Positions 47,278-58,400 of a DNA stretch of 64,000 nt are shown in pieces. The notes below the pieces were generated by a model, which saw only the letters and a program-made list of their open reading frames with translations, was not told the DNA's origin and did not search any database. Source of the stretch: Lethocerus indicus (lineage: Eukaryota > Arthropoda > Insecta > Hemiptera > Belostomatidae); assembly GCA_019843655.1 (NCBI GenBank), contig JACDQD010000003.1, positions 35,349,282-35,413,281 on the forward strand, in the 5' to 3' direction. Position numbers and translations under genes: made by a program. How positions within the stretch are numbered: position 1 is the stretch's first letter; each line of letters begins with the position of its first letter.

Positions 47278-49989
47278 ATGAGAAATCTGATAATAGGATT
47301 AGCCGGTATTTTCCTCTGCGTCAAACTCGTCTCCTGCAAAGGCTGTGTTCAGTTGGACACGTTTTCGTTCGATAAGGTACGTGGTTATTCCTATTTACAA
47401 TTGTGACCAAAAAGTTGCATTAAAAAAATCTATGTTCAGAAAGTATAGTTTGTTGGTGACCGAAGGCCTATAGTATTTAAACTTTCGCATGCCTCTCATA
47501 ACGTTCTCTCAGTTTTCGGTTACATAATTTACGTTTTTATTAACCGTCCGTGCAGTGTGCAAAGCATTACATTATCAGTGTCTTGTATTTGTTTCTATTT
47601 AAATTGTTTTCCGTAGGTTTGTGTCGTCTCTCCGTCTCCTCCGGTTTCGGCGGCCGCTCGCCGTCTTCAGTAGCGCTGTGTGTCAGCCACTGACAAACGC
47701 TACAGTACAAGTGACATCCAGAGTGCCGACGGTGACCGGACAACGCAGCGCTACTGAAGACGGCGAGCGGCCACCGAAACCGGTCCGGCGAGAGAGAGAG
47801 GAGACAGAAACACCACGAACCTACGGTATTATCAACCCGTCGAGGACCACGAAACGGGTATGCTGAACTGAATTGTTTTCGTTACAGATCACTTCGAAAT
47901 TTTCCGCCTCGCTGATAAAGTTCGACACGGCGTATCCGTACGGAGCGAAACACGACGCGTTCGAAGCGGTCTGCGAATCCGCCTACTCATCGCCGGACTT
48001 GCTAATCGGGGAGGTAATAGTCATTTCAACGGCTATATATAACCAACAACTGGATATTCCTCGAAGCTAGGATAGTTGGATGAAAATTTCAGTTTTTTAT
48101 ATCTTCACTCACGCTCGTTTAAGGAAAAAATTAATTAAATTTCGGTATTTCGGTCGATCTTCGGCAGCTGGCCCCCCAGGGATTTCATTTCACCACATTC
48201 ACCCCATGAAAATGCCCCTATTTACAAAATTAATTATTGGGACAGGTCGTTAAAATGATGAATGTAAATACGGGCATTTTCATGGGGTGTCAGATGCCAA
48301 AGATTAACCGGATTGTACAGTTTATAACAAATAAAATTACTATTTCTTCTTCTGCACTTCTATTCTATACGTGTCTAAAAGTTAAGCAAGTTTCCACAAA
48401 GCTCTTCGGCAATTGATATATTTTGTTTCTCTTAACGAATATACAGAAAAATTGTTCAGATTTAATCGACGCTTTTCCGTTCGTCAAACGAAGAAAACGG
48501 GAGCACTATTTTTGATTGATTGCAGTATTTCACCGCATAAGATTGCGCTGTATAAGCAATGTTGAAAAAAATTGCAGATTTCATCCCTTTTGTTAACATT
48601 CAACATTTTTCGATCTATTTTTTTCGTGCTTTTCGATAATATAACATAGTTTTTAATTTTAAACTGACAATTTTAAAGGTCCAAGTGAAGGATTATGGTG
48701 ACAAAGCCAACGAGGAATTAGCACTGAGGTATAACGTCAAGAAGGAAGATTTTCCGGTCGTTAAACTCTTCGTTAAAGGAAAAGAACCTCTGACTTTCGA
48801 AGTGAAAGACGATAAGGACTTTACTGCCGACAATTTGAAAAAATTCATAAGGTAATGTAAAAAAATGGAATCTATGAATTAGTCCGAATTCTATTCGTGC
48901 GATGAATGTCAATGTTGATTGCGGAAAATTTCGTGCAGGTCGAAGTCGGGTGTCTATATTGGTCTTCCGGGTTGCCTGGAAGATTTCGACAAAATTGCCG
49001 TCAAATTTTGGGAAACCGGCCCTGAAGAACAGAAGAAGCTTTTGCAACAGGCGGAGAAACTGTGGGACGAGGCCAAAGGCAACAGAGAAATTAAATCTGC
49101 CGAAACCTACGTTAAGGTATAACGGAAAGATGAAAACTATAAATATAGATTTTTTCAAGATTAATTTTTTCTATTGTTTAAAAAATGTGTGTCGAATTAG
49201 TAAAATTGAGGTCCTCATTCTGACGCAAATGAAAATATTTCAATTCGTGATTAAAGGAAAAAACTACAACAAATGTTTATCAATCGATATTCAAATATTC
49301 GTGGACATAAAAAGACCTATGGAGCGATACATGTTTTGTATTTTTTTTCAAGTAATTACAGTAAACTTTGGTAGTATTCATAAATAAGTTAACGTTGACA
49401 GGTTAATTATTTAGTCATTTGCTTAGCAAAAATGTGATATATTAAACTTTTAATGTGATGGCATGAATTATGTTCAATTGAATTCAATTGATAACCTTGC
49501 GGTTTCGTGAACAAAGTCAGAATTTCCTGCATTGTAACACAATTCAATTACAAGGACTGATCATTTATCATCGGCTTGTGTGGAGGGGAGGCCTTTTGTA
49601 TGCTTTGTATACATATATTTATGATGTGTTTAAACATATTCAATTCTATGGTTTCGCGAAATAATGCCTATTTTATGATGAACTTAATCCTTCTTCGGTT
49701 AAAGTTAGTGAAACCTGTTGCCAACATCTCTGTAGTCGGTAACTGTATTTTGTGCGATTTGTTTTAAGAAAATGATTTTTAAAATTAAAGTGTTTCGTCT
49801 AATGATTTTTTTTTTCATTCTTCATTACAGATCATGCGTAAAATGATCGAGAAAGGAAAGGATTTCATCCAGAACGAATCGTCGCGAGTTGAAAATTTGA
49901 TGAAGGGGAAAATCAGCAAAGAGAAACAAACCGAAATGGAAGAAAGAATCAATATTTTGCAGTCGTTCAAACTGCACGATGAACTTTAA
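47278..49989 (+). CDS. ERP29: ERp29 / windbeutel, ER thioredoxin-fold chaperone (complete, 5 exons)
   Basis: ERp29 (Drosophila windbeutel) is a luminal ER protein with a non-redox thioredoxin domain and an all-helical C-terminal domain that assists secretory proteins. Exons are 47278-47376, 47888-48013, 48679-48851, 48939-49116 and 49831-49989, giving 735 nt and 244 aa. A signal peptide (MRNLIIGLAGIFLCVKLVSC) is followed by GCVQLDTFSFDK, then LIKFDTAYPYGAKHDAFE. That segment replaces the CxxC active site of PDI, as is normal for the family. Then come KKEDFPVVKLFVKG and SGVYIGLPGCLEDFDKIAVK. The helical domain includes SAETYVKIMRKMIEKGKDFI, and the protein ends HDEL, a canonical ER-retention signal. 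Intron 1 carries a fold-back element whose right target duplication ends 7 nt before exon 2. Confidence 0.96.
47612..47870 (+). mobile_element. Fold-back element (copy 7) in ERp29 intron 1
   Basis: The 259-bp copy is flanked by a 10-bp duplication AATTGTTTTC (47602-47611 and 47871-47880). The right duplication is the polypyrimidine tract of exon 2, which starts at 47888. The right arm keeps CGCTACTGAAGACGGCGAGC but has extra bases before GAAA and a changed cleavage side (GGTCCGGCG). Confidence 0.8.
48200..48290. repeat. Short palindromic element in ERp29 intron 2
   Basis: CACCCCATGAAAATGCCC and GGGCATTTTCATGGGGTG are exact inverse complements about 55 bp apart, able to form an 18-bp stem. 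No sister copy was seen. Confidence 0.6.
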
Positions 49990-51191
49990 ATTTTATCGAT
50001 TGAAACAATCATTTTGTGGTATTTTCTAAAATTTATCCGCGTGTTTGTGTGTGTATGTGTGCGTGTGTTTTGTTGTAATTTCTGTTATAAATCATCGCAT
50101 TTTATGGGCACTTTTTTTATTTATTACACCGAGCGACTTTAATAAAAAATAAAAAAAGACGAATGAATCACGATATATGTATATATAATATATTCCCCTT
50201 CATATAATAGAATCGCCTCTTAGTACAAATGTAAATTTAAAATGTTAAATATAACAATGTTTCTTCATAAGTTTGGTTGTTATTCGGTCGATTAATTTTA
50301 ACATGTTTTTCTGTTTTAATATTATTAACTGATCGAAGTAAGTACAGAGGAGAGTTATTAAAATTTCTAAAAGTATTAACATCAGTTTTCTCAGAAACCC
50401 TTGTCCTAGTCTGAATATCCAAGATCGGGTCTGAATTGGACGACTCTTGGTTGCCTTTTCAATTTCAAACTTTGTGACTTCTGCCGGCTCCGAACCCCGT
50501 CCTGATCACTTCTGAAGGTAAGCGCGTAAAATCTCCCCATTCGAGGAGAATATTATTACTAAAGCATGCGTTAATAATAATACTTTTTATATGTTGTTTT
50601 ATATTAGGGGTACCCAAAAGTAATCAACATTTATACTTTGGAATTCATTTTATTTAGCTAAAAAAGAAACTTTAATTATTAATCTACTATTTATTCACCG
50701 ATATTATTGACAACTCTCTGGCCACTTTTCCGGGTAATTTTCGATTCCCCCCCTCTTGAAGACCTCCTCAAGACCGAAATACATCTTATCAAATTGTCGA
50801 TTACTTTTTTCGGTACACCTAATATATTTTAGCCTAAGTCATTAGAGCATATAAGGGACTGAAACTAAATTGAATTTAAAAATAAAAAGTGAGAGAAACC
50901 TTCTTTTATTAAGTATTTATAATTAGTGATTTGGTAGCACGAGGAATGAAAGGAAAAAAGTAGGTTACAAAAGTGGTAATTAAATGGAGAAAATGCCAAA
51001 TCCAAAAGATCCAATTTATCTTTGAAAAACAATTTATAATTATATATACATTAGTACATAGACTCAAGTGGGGTGAGGACAGTTTGCTTTAATTCAATGG
51101 GTTTCGGAAACCCAAATATTGTGTTCCCGAGTATTTTTTTCAGACTTAATTTAAAGAAAACGATTTGTGAACGATGAAAACAAACCGTATG
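49990..51191. other. ERp29 3' flank and AT-rich spacer
   Basis: GT-rich tract 50042-50072, AATAAA words at about 50142-50153, and a MITE (50604-50822). No further exon recognised. Confidence 0.5.
50604..50822 (-). mobile_element. Tc1/mariner-type MITE (copy 3)
   Basis: Reverse-oriented sister of 2085-2300, with TA flanks. The ends are TTAGGGGTACCCAAAAGTAA and a right end slightly altered to TACTTTTTTCGGTACACC. The transposase-tail region is present on the minus strand. Confidence 0.8.
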
Positions 51192-51440
51192 TTTTCCGTA
51201 GGTTTGTTGTGTTTCTGTCTCCTCTCTCGCTCGTTTGGTCTTTTGCTAGACCGGTTTCGGCGGCCGCTCGCCATCTTCAGTAGCGCTGTGTCAGTCACTG
51301 ACAAAAATGACAAACACTGCAGCACAAGTGAAAGTGACAGTGCAGTGGGGACGCCCGAAAAACATCCAAAGTGACTAACACCGCTACTGAAGACGGCGAG
51401 CGGCCGCAAAACCGCTCTAGCAAAAGACCGAACCTACGAT
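51192..51440 (+). mobile_element. Fold-back element (copy 8, truncated)
   Basis: The left end CCGTAGGTTTGTTGTG is intact. The right arm stops soon after CTCTAGCAAAAGACCGAACC, and the hammerhead-like GAAA is changed to GCAAAA. Confidence 0.65.
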
Positions 51441-51624
51441 GAAAATACCGATCAACGATGGAGATCAAAATCTGTTATTGTAATTAGATAGCCGATATTC
51501 ATTGTTATCGGGGCGGAAATAATTGACATTGTGACCTCGCCAACAGAATAGACGCTGATAGGAATATTATTCAACCGACCGGAACTCGAATTATATTAAT
51601 TTTTTTTTGCATACTTTTATTGTT

Positions 51625-51785
51625 ACAACTGTAAAATTATACAACAAGCAACATTTATATAGGCACTAGCTACAATAGTCAACAATTAGAGGAGAAACCC
51701 ACTGGTTCCCCCCCCTTTTTTTATTTTATTTATTTATTATTATTTTTTTTTATTTTATTTATTTAAACATTTAGGTCGCGTGGAA
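51625..51785. repeat. Dispersed repeat Z (copy 2)
   Basis: Near-identical to 16458-16630 in the words ACAACAAGCAACATTTATAT, GAGGAGAAACCCACTGGTTC and TTTAGGTCGCGTGGAAC. Confidence 0.65.
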
Positions 51786-52170
51786 CATTTTTTCTCCTTC
51801 TGGGTGTATTTATATTGCCCTAAATACATTTGGAATCGCGTACAAAACTATAGATCGAATGAGGGGGGGTGGTGTGGGGGGGTTGATAGGGTATTAGATT
51901 TTCGTTTCGGTATAATAAAATCCATGAACCTAAATTTCGCGCATACTTTTATAGAAAATACTCGACCGATTCTTCGTGTTGTTAGAGATCAATTTCGATA
52001 CTATAAATTGAATTTTCATTAAATCTCTCCCTATTATAATTGGACGGTTAGTCCGAATCCATCGGCGGGAAATCTGAATTACTGCGGAGCGACTTCAATT
52101 ACAACAGTTTTCTAATAAATTGAAATCTATAGTTTTTTTTTTCCAGTGATCGAATTCGATTCAGGTTTTT

Positions 52171-52383
52171 GAAAAAGAAACGATTAAGCTGTCGACAGAA
52201 CACGGAACGTTGGACCATTTCAGTTATCCGGATGACATTGAGGCTGCGGTCGCTGTCACGCAAGAGCGGTCAACTGTAATTTTTCAACGATTCTGAACGA
52301 ATTCGAGCTGTCGGAAGTTTTTCCAGAAGAAAAATGGGATTTTCTCGACAGGCTTTTTCGTAGGAGCGAGCGCCCATTCTCAG
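52171..52383 (+). pseudogene. Unrecognised exon-like segment with a frame break
   Basis: It follows ATCGAATTCGATTCAG and is followed by GTAAGAGT, so both borders look like splice sites. The first half reads VFEKETIKLSTEHGTLDHFS and YPDDIEAAVAVTQER. The second half, in another frame, reads NCNFSTILNEFELSEVFPEE and KWDFLDRLFRRSERPFS. Both halves look protein-like, so I infer a degraded exon with an indel near 52260. The family is not recognised and no neighbouring exons were placed. Confidence 0.35.
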
Positions 52384-52734
52384 GTAAGAGTAAGAGGCCG
52401 AAGTAGACCGACCTTACACGGGTAAAGTTGTTGTCATTTGATTTCGATTTATTACTGCCATCTGCTTTAATCTTTCAACGATATTGTCAATCGAGAATAT
52501 AACAATATGGGGAACAACGAGAGAACGTATTCGGAACGAATAAGGCAAAATTAAACTAACGGGCTTACGATGCGGCCACGTTCTCAACCCCTCGAGAGCA
52601 TTATCCACAAGGAAAATATGAGGCATATTAAATTTAAAATACCGGATTAATCCGCTGATTGAAATCGGTAATTGCTTCGTATTCTGCATCTGTAGAAGTG
52701 TTAAGAGATTTAACAACCCCCCACCCCCCGAAAC

Positions 52735-53085
52735 AGTGGGTTGAAAATCGAAATATAGGTTTTTCGAAAATTTTCCCAGATCGATCCCATATTCTACCCA
52801 CAAGTGAACCGAAATGAGTTACACTTGCCCTGTGAAAGGCGGGATGAAAATCGAAAATTTAGGTTTTTCGAAAATTTTCCCAGATCGATCCCATATTCCA
52901 TCCACAAGGGAACCGAAATGAATTACACTTGCCCCTTGAACGGCGGGTTGAACATCCAAAAATTAGGTTTTTCGATAATTTTCTCCTATCGATCGCATAT
53001 TCCACCCACAAGTGTACTAAAGTTACTTACACTTGCCCCTTGAACGGCGGGTTGAAAATCGAAAATTTAGGTTTTTCGAAAATTT
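52735..53085 (+). repeat. Tandem ~104-bp units
   Basis: Three and a half units begin GGCGGGTTGAAAATCGAAAA and contain TTAGGTTTTTCGAAAATTTT, CCCAGATCGATCCCATATTC and AATGAGTTACACTTGCCC. Starts fall near 52735, 52838, 52941 and 53047. The open frame over it is a by-product. Confidence 0.85.
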
Positions 53086-54626
53086 TCTTCACGAAAAAGT
53101 AAGTTCACAGTTTTTTTTAACAGAATTACCATTGTTCAACTCCGTTTAGATGCACTTGGGGCCCGGCAAGTTTCCAAATTTTTTTTTTATCCCGTCCGAA
53201 AAGTATTTTTTTTGTTTGAAATTTTGCAAAATTACTATTCGCCTTTGTATAAATTTACTTCAACTATCAAATCGTCTCCGTACTCGCCGAATTCGTACGC
53301 CGCTCACGTTATATTCTTACATATCCCGACGATACTTTTAAGGGTAAACTGTATTTTTGGAATTCGCGAACACGAAGACATTTGTGTTTTAATTTTTTGT
53401 CAATTATTCGCCTCAACATGTTTGTCTTACTCCAGCCTCAGTTTCGGACGGTTTCGCGGCTTGGGAAGCAGCGGGTGCAGATTTCTAACAGGGAAATTTG
53501 ATTTCATTTCTATATTTTTTAAATTGATCAATAACGGCCAAAAATATCGCTTCAATTGTGACCTGCGTATTATTCGTTTACAGACCACTCGGTACGAATT
53601 GTCCGAATATTCCGTACAGCCCGAATTTACGGCTCGTTCATTTATACTTTGAAAAACAATTTGTACATATACTCATTCGTATGTATTATATATTTGTTAG
53701 CGGGGCGTTTTTATGATTATTTTTTTACTTAATTTTTGTCCACGATTTTCTACAAAGGCAGACAGTTTTTTTCTACCATGTTCAGTTTTTGCCAGACCGG
53801 TTTCAGCTTCTCGCCGTCCGAATACGGTCCCGACAACAGACCCCTAGAAGAGACGGAGACAGAGGAAAATGTTAGACCGTCTATAGAAATCAATTCTGAA
53901 ATTTACGTAACGCAAGATTTGCGTAACTGCGGTTTACGCACGCAGTTTACCCCGACGTACACGCTCTTCAGAATAGGTCAGTTCGCTTATAATAAACCGG
54001 GTCAGTTTATGGAGCGAAAACCCTTCATCTAAATAGGGTCCGAATTTCTGTAATTTTTGTTTTTAATACAAAGGCAATTAGACGACAGCCATTGTCCTCG
54101 AATTCACCAAAATTGCCATAAGGATTGCCACTCGTAACTGGGGCAATAAAAGGAACGATTAAGCGTCCGTAAAACTTAATAGTCTGCGGTCATACTTATG
54201 TAACTCTCATTACGCGTAAGCGTGACGTATTTTTGCCGGGAACAGTAATTATTTTCCTTAAACGACCACTGCCCATCCGTTCCTGTAGGGGGACGGCGGG
54301 AGGATCATTGTTTGCGGTAAAAAGTGGAAAAACCGCAATGATCGCGGTTTTAAATGTCCAGCCTTTGTCCAATCGAGCTTTACGACTGCGATTCGTTCGG
54401 GGAATAATGTGAAAGCGCACTTTCCTTATGCACGCCCGACGGTTCGGTATATATTTAGTAGGCGGACACAACACCCCGGGGAGGGTCCCGGAGAAGGAAA
54501 GGGTAGAAAAAACCCTTCGGGTGGTTTCCGAAAATACGGGAAAAATCCAGGAACAGCGGGGAGCGGTTTAACCCCCGCCGACCGAGTTCCCACAGTAGAC
54601 GCTACCTGAAGTTATAGCGATAATTC
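53086..54626. other. Spacer with open frames of unknown meaning
   Basis: Plus-strand frames at 53212-53652 and 53736-54032 are open. The second contains SPSEYGPDNRPLEETETEEN and IYVTQDLRNCGLRTQF, fairly protein-like. I recognise neither and could not link them to flanking exons, so they are not called as genes. Confidence 0.35.
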
Positions 54627-55322
54627 AAGATTATAGAGGTTTATAGAGGTTCATAGAGGTTCACAGAGGTCCATAGAGGCTCACAGAGGTTCGTAGAGGT
54701 TCATAGAAGTCCATAGAGGTTCATAGAGGTTCACAGAGGTCCATAGAGGCTCACAGAGGTCCGTAGAGGTCCATAGAGGTTCATAGAGGTTCACAGAGGT
54801 CCATAGAGGCTCACAGAGGTTCGTAGAGGTTCATAGCGGTTCACAGAGGTACATAGAGGTTCACAGAGGTTCACAGAGGTCCACAGAGGTCCATAGAGGT
54901 TCATAGATGTTCACAGAGGTCCATAGAGGTTCACAGAGGTTCATAGAGGTTCACAGAGGTTCATAGAGGTTCATAGAGGTCCATAGAGGTTCACAGAGGT
55001 CCATAGAGGTTCACAGAGGTCCACAGAGGTCCACAGAGGTCCATAGAGGTTCACAGAGGTCCATAGAGGTTCACAGAGGTTCACAGAGGTTCATAGAGGT
55101 TCACAGAGGTCCATAGAGGTTCACAGAGGTTCACAGAGGTTCACAGAGGTTCGTAGAGGTTCATAGAGGTTCACAGAGGTTCATAGAGGTTCACAGAGGT
55201 TCACAGAGATCCACAGAGGTCCATAGAGGTTCACAGAGGTCCATAGAGGCTCACAGAGGTTCACAGAGGTTTGTAGAGGTTCGTAGAGGTTCATAGCGGT
55301 TCATAGAGGTTTATAGAGGTTA
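54627..55322. repeat. 10-bp minisatellite
   Basis: About 70 tandem copies of a 10-mer with consensus TTCATAGAGG or TTCACAGAGG (also TCCATAGAGG). The variable positions are the first C/T and the fifth base. The two variants alternate in a higher-order pattern near 20 bp. Confidence 0.95.
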
Positions 55323-55917
55323 TATCGATTGCGAAATTCCATCTCCGAAAACCCGATTGACTGAAACGCAAAAAACATTCCTTGTGATTCTCGGAAAAAT
55401 CCACTAAAATCCCCGAACACCGGGGGTTGCCGACCGAGATTCTCAGCGCAGCAGGATTCGCGCTATCAGGCCGGAAGTTCAGTGATAACTCTATTTTGGG
55501 TGAGTCCGAGCTACAATTTAAAAATAAACGTTCGCGTAAATAACAAAAAGGTAATAGATAGGTGTCCGGCGTCTGTCAAGTGGATATGTTCCTATTTCAC
55601 CGGAAATGCCCCTACCACGCCGGTCTGTTTCTGTACCCCCGCCGCCGTTTGACAATATTCAGGGCAGTGTTGTTCAGTCAGTTCAGTTCAGTGAGCTCAA
55701 TCATACTCTGTCGATCGCTTCGGACACACTATCGTAGACATCGTCCGGATTCGGTGAGTGAAAGGCGTCCCACTATCAATCATATCAATACAGTAATTAA
55801 ATAGGCGGAGAATCGATATTAATTGAATTTTCGGTCGTCGTAAAAATATGTTCGGTTACCAGTATGATCGATAATAGACTTCTGCTGTTGAGATTGACAT
55901 TTCCGACAATAATATCG

Positions 55918-56660
55918 GGTTGGCAAGTAAATAATTGTGGATTCTTCTCATCTTCGGGCGGGTGTGTGCGTGCACCCCCCTATGTCGTGCATTTTTCGGT
56001 ACGAATAGTTATAGGGGTGCAATAAACATTTCAGAATACTCTATTATAGTTTAATATACCCGTTTTGTGGTCTGCGAGTGGTTGTGGAATTCGAGTTCGG
56101 TCTTTTGCCAGACCGGGGGGGTTTCGGCCGCTCGCCATCTTCAGTAGCGCCGTGTCAGTAGTCACTGTTGCCACTTCGGATGTTTTTTTTCCTGTGGTCA
56201 TCCTCACTGCACTGTACTGGAATATTTTCAAAACGATTTACGTGAGAAAATATTTTCCTACAGCCGTCCAATTTAATTTTCCGACAGATATAAAAATCCT
56301 CCACAATCTAGAATATCTAAAATATGCCTATAATCTAAAAATCTATCGTTGGCCTGTCGTATTTCTGTCTCCTGTCGCCGGTTCGGTCTTTTGCCAGAGC
56401 GGGGTTTCGGCCGCTCGCCATCTTCAGTAGCGCTGTGTCAGTCACTGACAAACACTACAGTACAAGTGAGGATGCCCAAAAAACATCCAAAGTGCCAACA
56501 GTGACTAACACAGCGCTACTGAAGATGGCGAGCGGCCGAAACCCCCCGGTCTAGCAAAAGACATCAAACCGGCGAGAGGAGACAGAAACACCACGAACCT
56601 ACGGTACTCTATTATAGGTTTGAAGATGTAAACGTGCGTAAAGATACAAATTACATAGTT
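55918..56660 (-). mobile_element. Mariner-type MITE split by a fold-back insertion
   Basis: The end GGGTTGGCAAGTAAATAATT (55918 on) and GAATACTCTATTATAG match, in reverse, the intact MITE at 57179-57333. The sequence then jumps to the fold-back element (56050-56604) and resumes at 56605 with GGTTTGAAGATG and GCGTAAAGATACAAAT. The distal end has decayed. Confidence 0.65.
56050..56604 (-). mobile_element. Fold-back element (copy 9, double)
   Basis: The 555-bp insertion is bounded by a perfect 13-bp duplication TACTCTATTATAG (56037-56049 and 56605-56617). It contains two left-type arms (56095-56180 and 56350-56445) and one right arm (56500-56604). The right arm keeps the core CGCTA-CTGAAGA-GAAA-TC-TAGC from 56514. 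The doubled arm suggests insertion of a partial dimer. Confidence 0.75.
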
Positions 56661-57117
56661 ACCGGTCCGATAATTAATCGACATATTTAGGAAGGAAAAC
56701 GAAATTTGACAATTGGTTTGAAGTGAAAATTGAAAGTGAATCGCAAAATTGGACGACAGATTTTCGGTTATTTTCGGAATCTGAACGAGACGCCGAAAAC
56801 GCGTCCTTTTTTTTTTATGGAACAGAAATCTTTGAACGGGGAAAATTGTACGACTTTCCTCGTCCGGTCAAGCGGTCCGTGCTCCGATTTGAATCATTAA
56901 AAGCGCGAGGCCATTCCCCTATCACCGTTTAGAGGATATTGGGGCCCACCCCTACCTTGACACCGTCTGAAAGTTGAAAAACTCCTATTGAAAAAGCTAG
57001 CTTTTTCTGGGATACCTCCCGGCGAAATGTTGACCGCGAAAATGTCCCATAATACATCCAGCGTACCGTAGAAATACGGCATACGGCGTAGAGTATTTGA
57101 AAATTACATAATATTTT

Positions 57118-57118
<1 letters not shown>

Positions 57119-57178
<60 letters not shown>
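57119..57178. repeat. (TA)n microsatellite hosting a MITE
   Basis: The pure TA run continues at 57334-57380 after the MITE 57179-57333, so the element inserted into a single TA microsatellite. Confidence 0.9.
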
Positions 57179-57182
<4 letters not shown>

Positions 57183-57330
57183 GTCGGCAACTAAGTCATT
57201 GCGGGTTTCGTCGGTAGGCGTTATTTGTATTTTTACGCATATTTACGCATCTTCAAAAACTATAATAGAGTATTCTGAAATGTTTACTCAACCGAAGATG
57301 AGAAGAATCGGCAATTATTTAGTTGCCAAC

Positions 57331-57333
<3 letters not shown>
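57179..57333 (+). mobile_element. Intact 155-bp mariner-type MITE
   Basis: The inverted ends TTGGGTCGGCAACTAAGTCA and GCAATTATTTAGTTGCCAAC plus CCA sit inside (TA)n. No transposase fragment remains. This is the reference copy for the split element at 55918. Confidence 0.8.
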
Positions 57334-57383
<50 letters not shown>

Positions 57384-57477
57384 TCAGTGAATGTGTTGGA
57401 AAAAATGCGGTTTCTGTAATATCCAAACCTAAATTCTAAATGCGTCATTTCGATGCTATTAAATTTACTTTTTTTTA

Positions 57478-57772
57478 CCGTAGGTTTGTGGTGTTTTTGT
57501 CTCCTCTCGCCGGTTTGGTCTTTTGCTAGATCGGGGTTTCGGCCGCTCGCCATCTTCATCAGTAGCGGTGTTAGTCAGTTTGGATGTTTTTGGGCATCCT
57601 CACTGCACTCTCAATGACACACATGTGTGCACAGTGACGGTGCAGTGAGGATGCCCCCCCCCCGAAGAAAGACGTCCAAAGTGCCGACTATAGCACAGCG
57701 CTACTGAAGGTGGCGAGCGGCCGAAACCCCGGTCTGGCGAAAGACATCAAACCGGCGAGACAGGTTTTCTAC
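57478..57772 (+). mobile_element. Fold-back element (copy 10)
   Basis: The left end CCGTAGGTTTGTGGTG is intact, but the right terminus is lost after CGGCGAGACAGG. The right arm reads CTACTGAAGGTGGCGAGCGG, so A9 of the hammerhead core is G and the motif should be dead. No target duplication seen. Confidence 0.65.
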
Positions 57773-57997
57773 AATTTCTTTATGTTTTAATTGCCTCTGA
57801 TGGTTTACAACGATTGTTTCGGGCGGGTAATCCTCGAGATATACCTGGGGGAAATCGCTCAGTGTTGAAAAATACATCGTCCGCGATCGACTTCTTCCCG
57901 TTTCATCGTTTATAATAATACACAAAACGCTTTGTCCGCTTTGTCTATTTGTAGCGGACAAATTGACAATATATACAAAGCTGTATTGAAACGGACT

Positions 57998-58400
57998 TGG
58001 GGCATCCGAGAGATTCCGATCGGAAGTCCTTGGGTAACGTCCTCAGTGCTCCTCCCCCCCCCCGGGGCAAATCGGCGTACAGGGAATCATAAAATTGCCG
58101 TTTTCCAAATTTTAAATCCCGTCTTTCCGCTCGTCCCAATCCTCCCGAGGATTGTAGGAAATAGACTTTCGAGAGTACCACGCAAACGTACCATCCTTAA
58201 TGCTATCCCTCCCCAGGGTATGTTGTTTCTAACCGAACAATCCATAACTGACCTCAACATACCCCGACAGTCCGCTTCCTTAAATTCCATTCCAGCCTCT
58301 CTCCACATCCAAATCCACTCGTGTTCATCCAGTTTCCTCTTCTACCCATCCATTATCCTGGCTTAAACGCCACCGTCCCAGAGTCTTTCTGTAGGCCAAA
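57998..58400 (+). repeat. C-rich family Y (copy 3)
   Basis: Carries GGCATCCGAGAGATTCCG, GTATGTTGTTTCTAACCGAA, CTGACCTCAACATACCCCGA and CTACCCATCCATTATCCTGG in the same order as 6484 and 14545. Confidence 0.55.
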
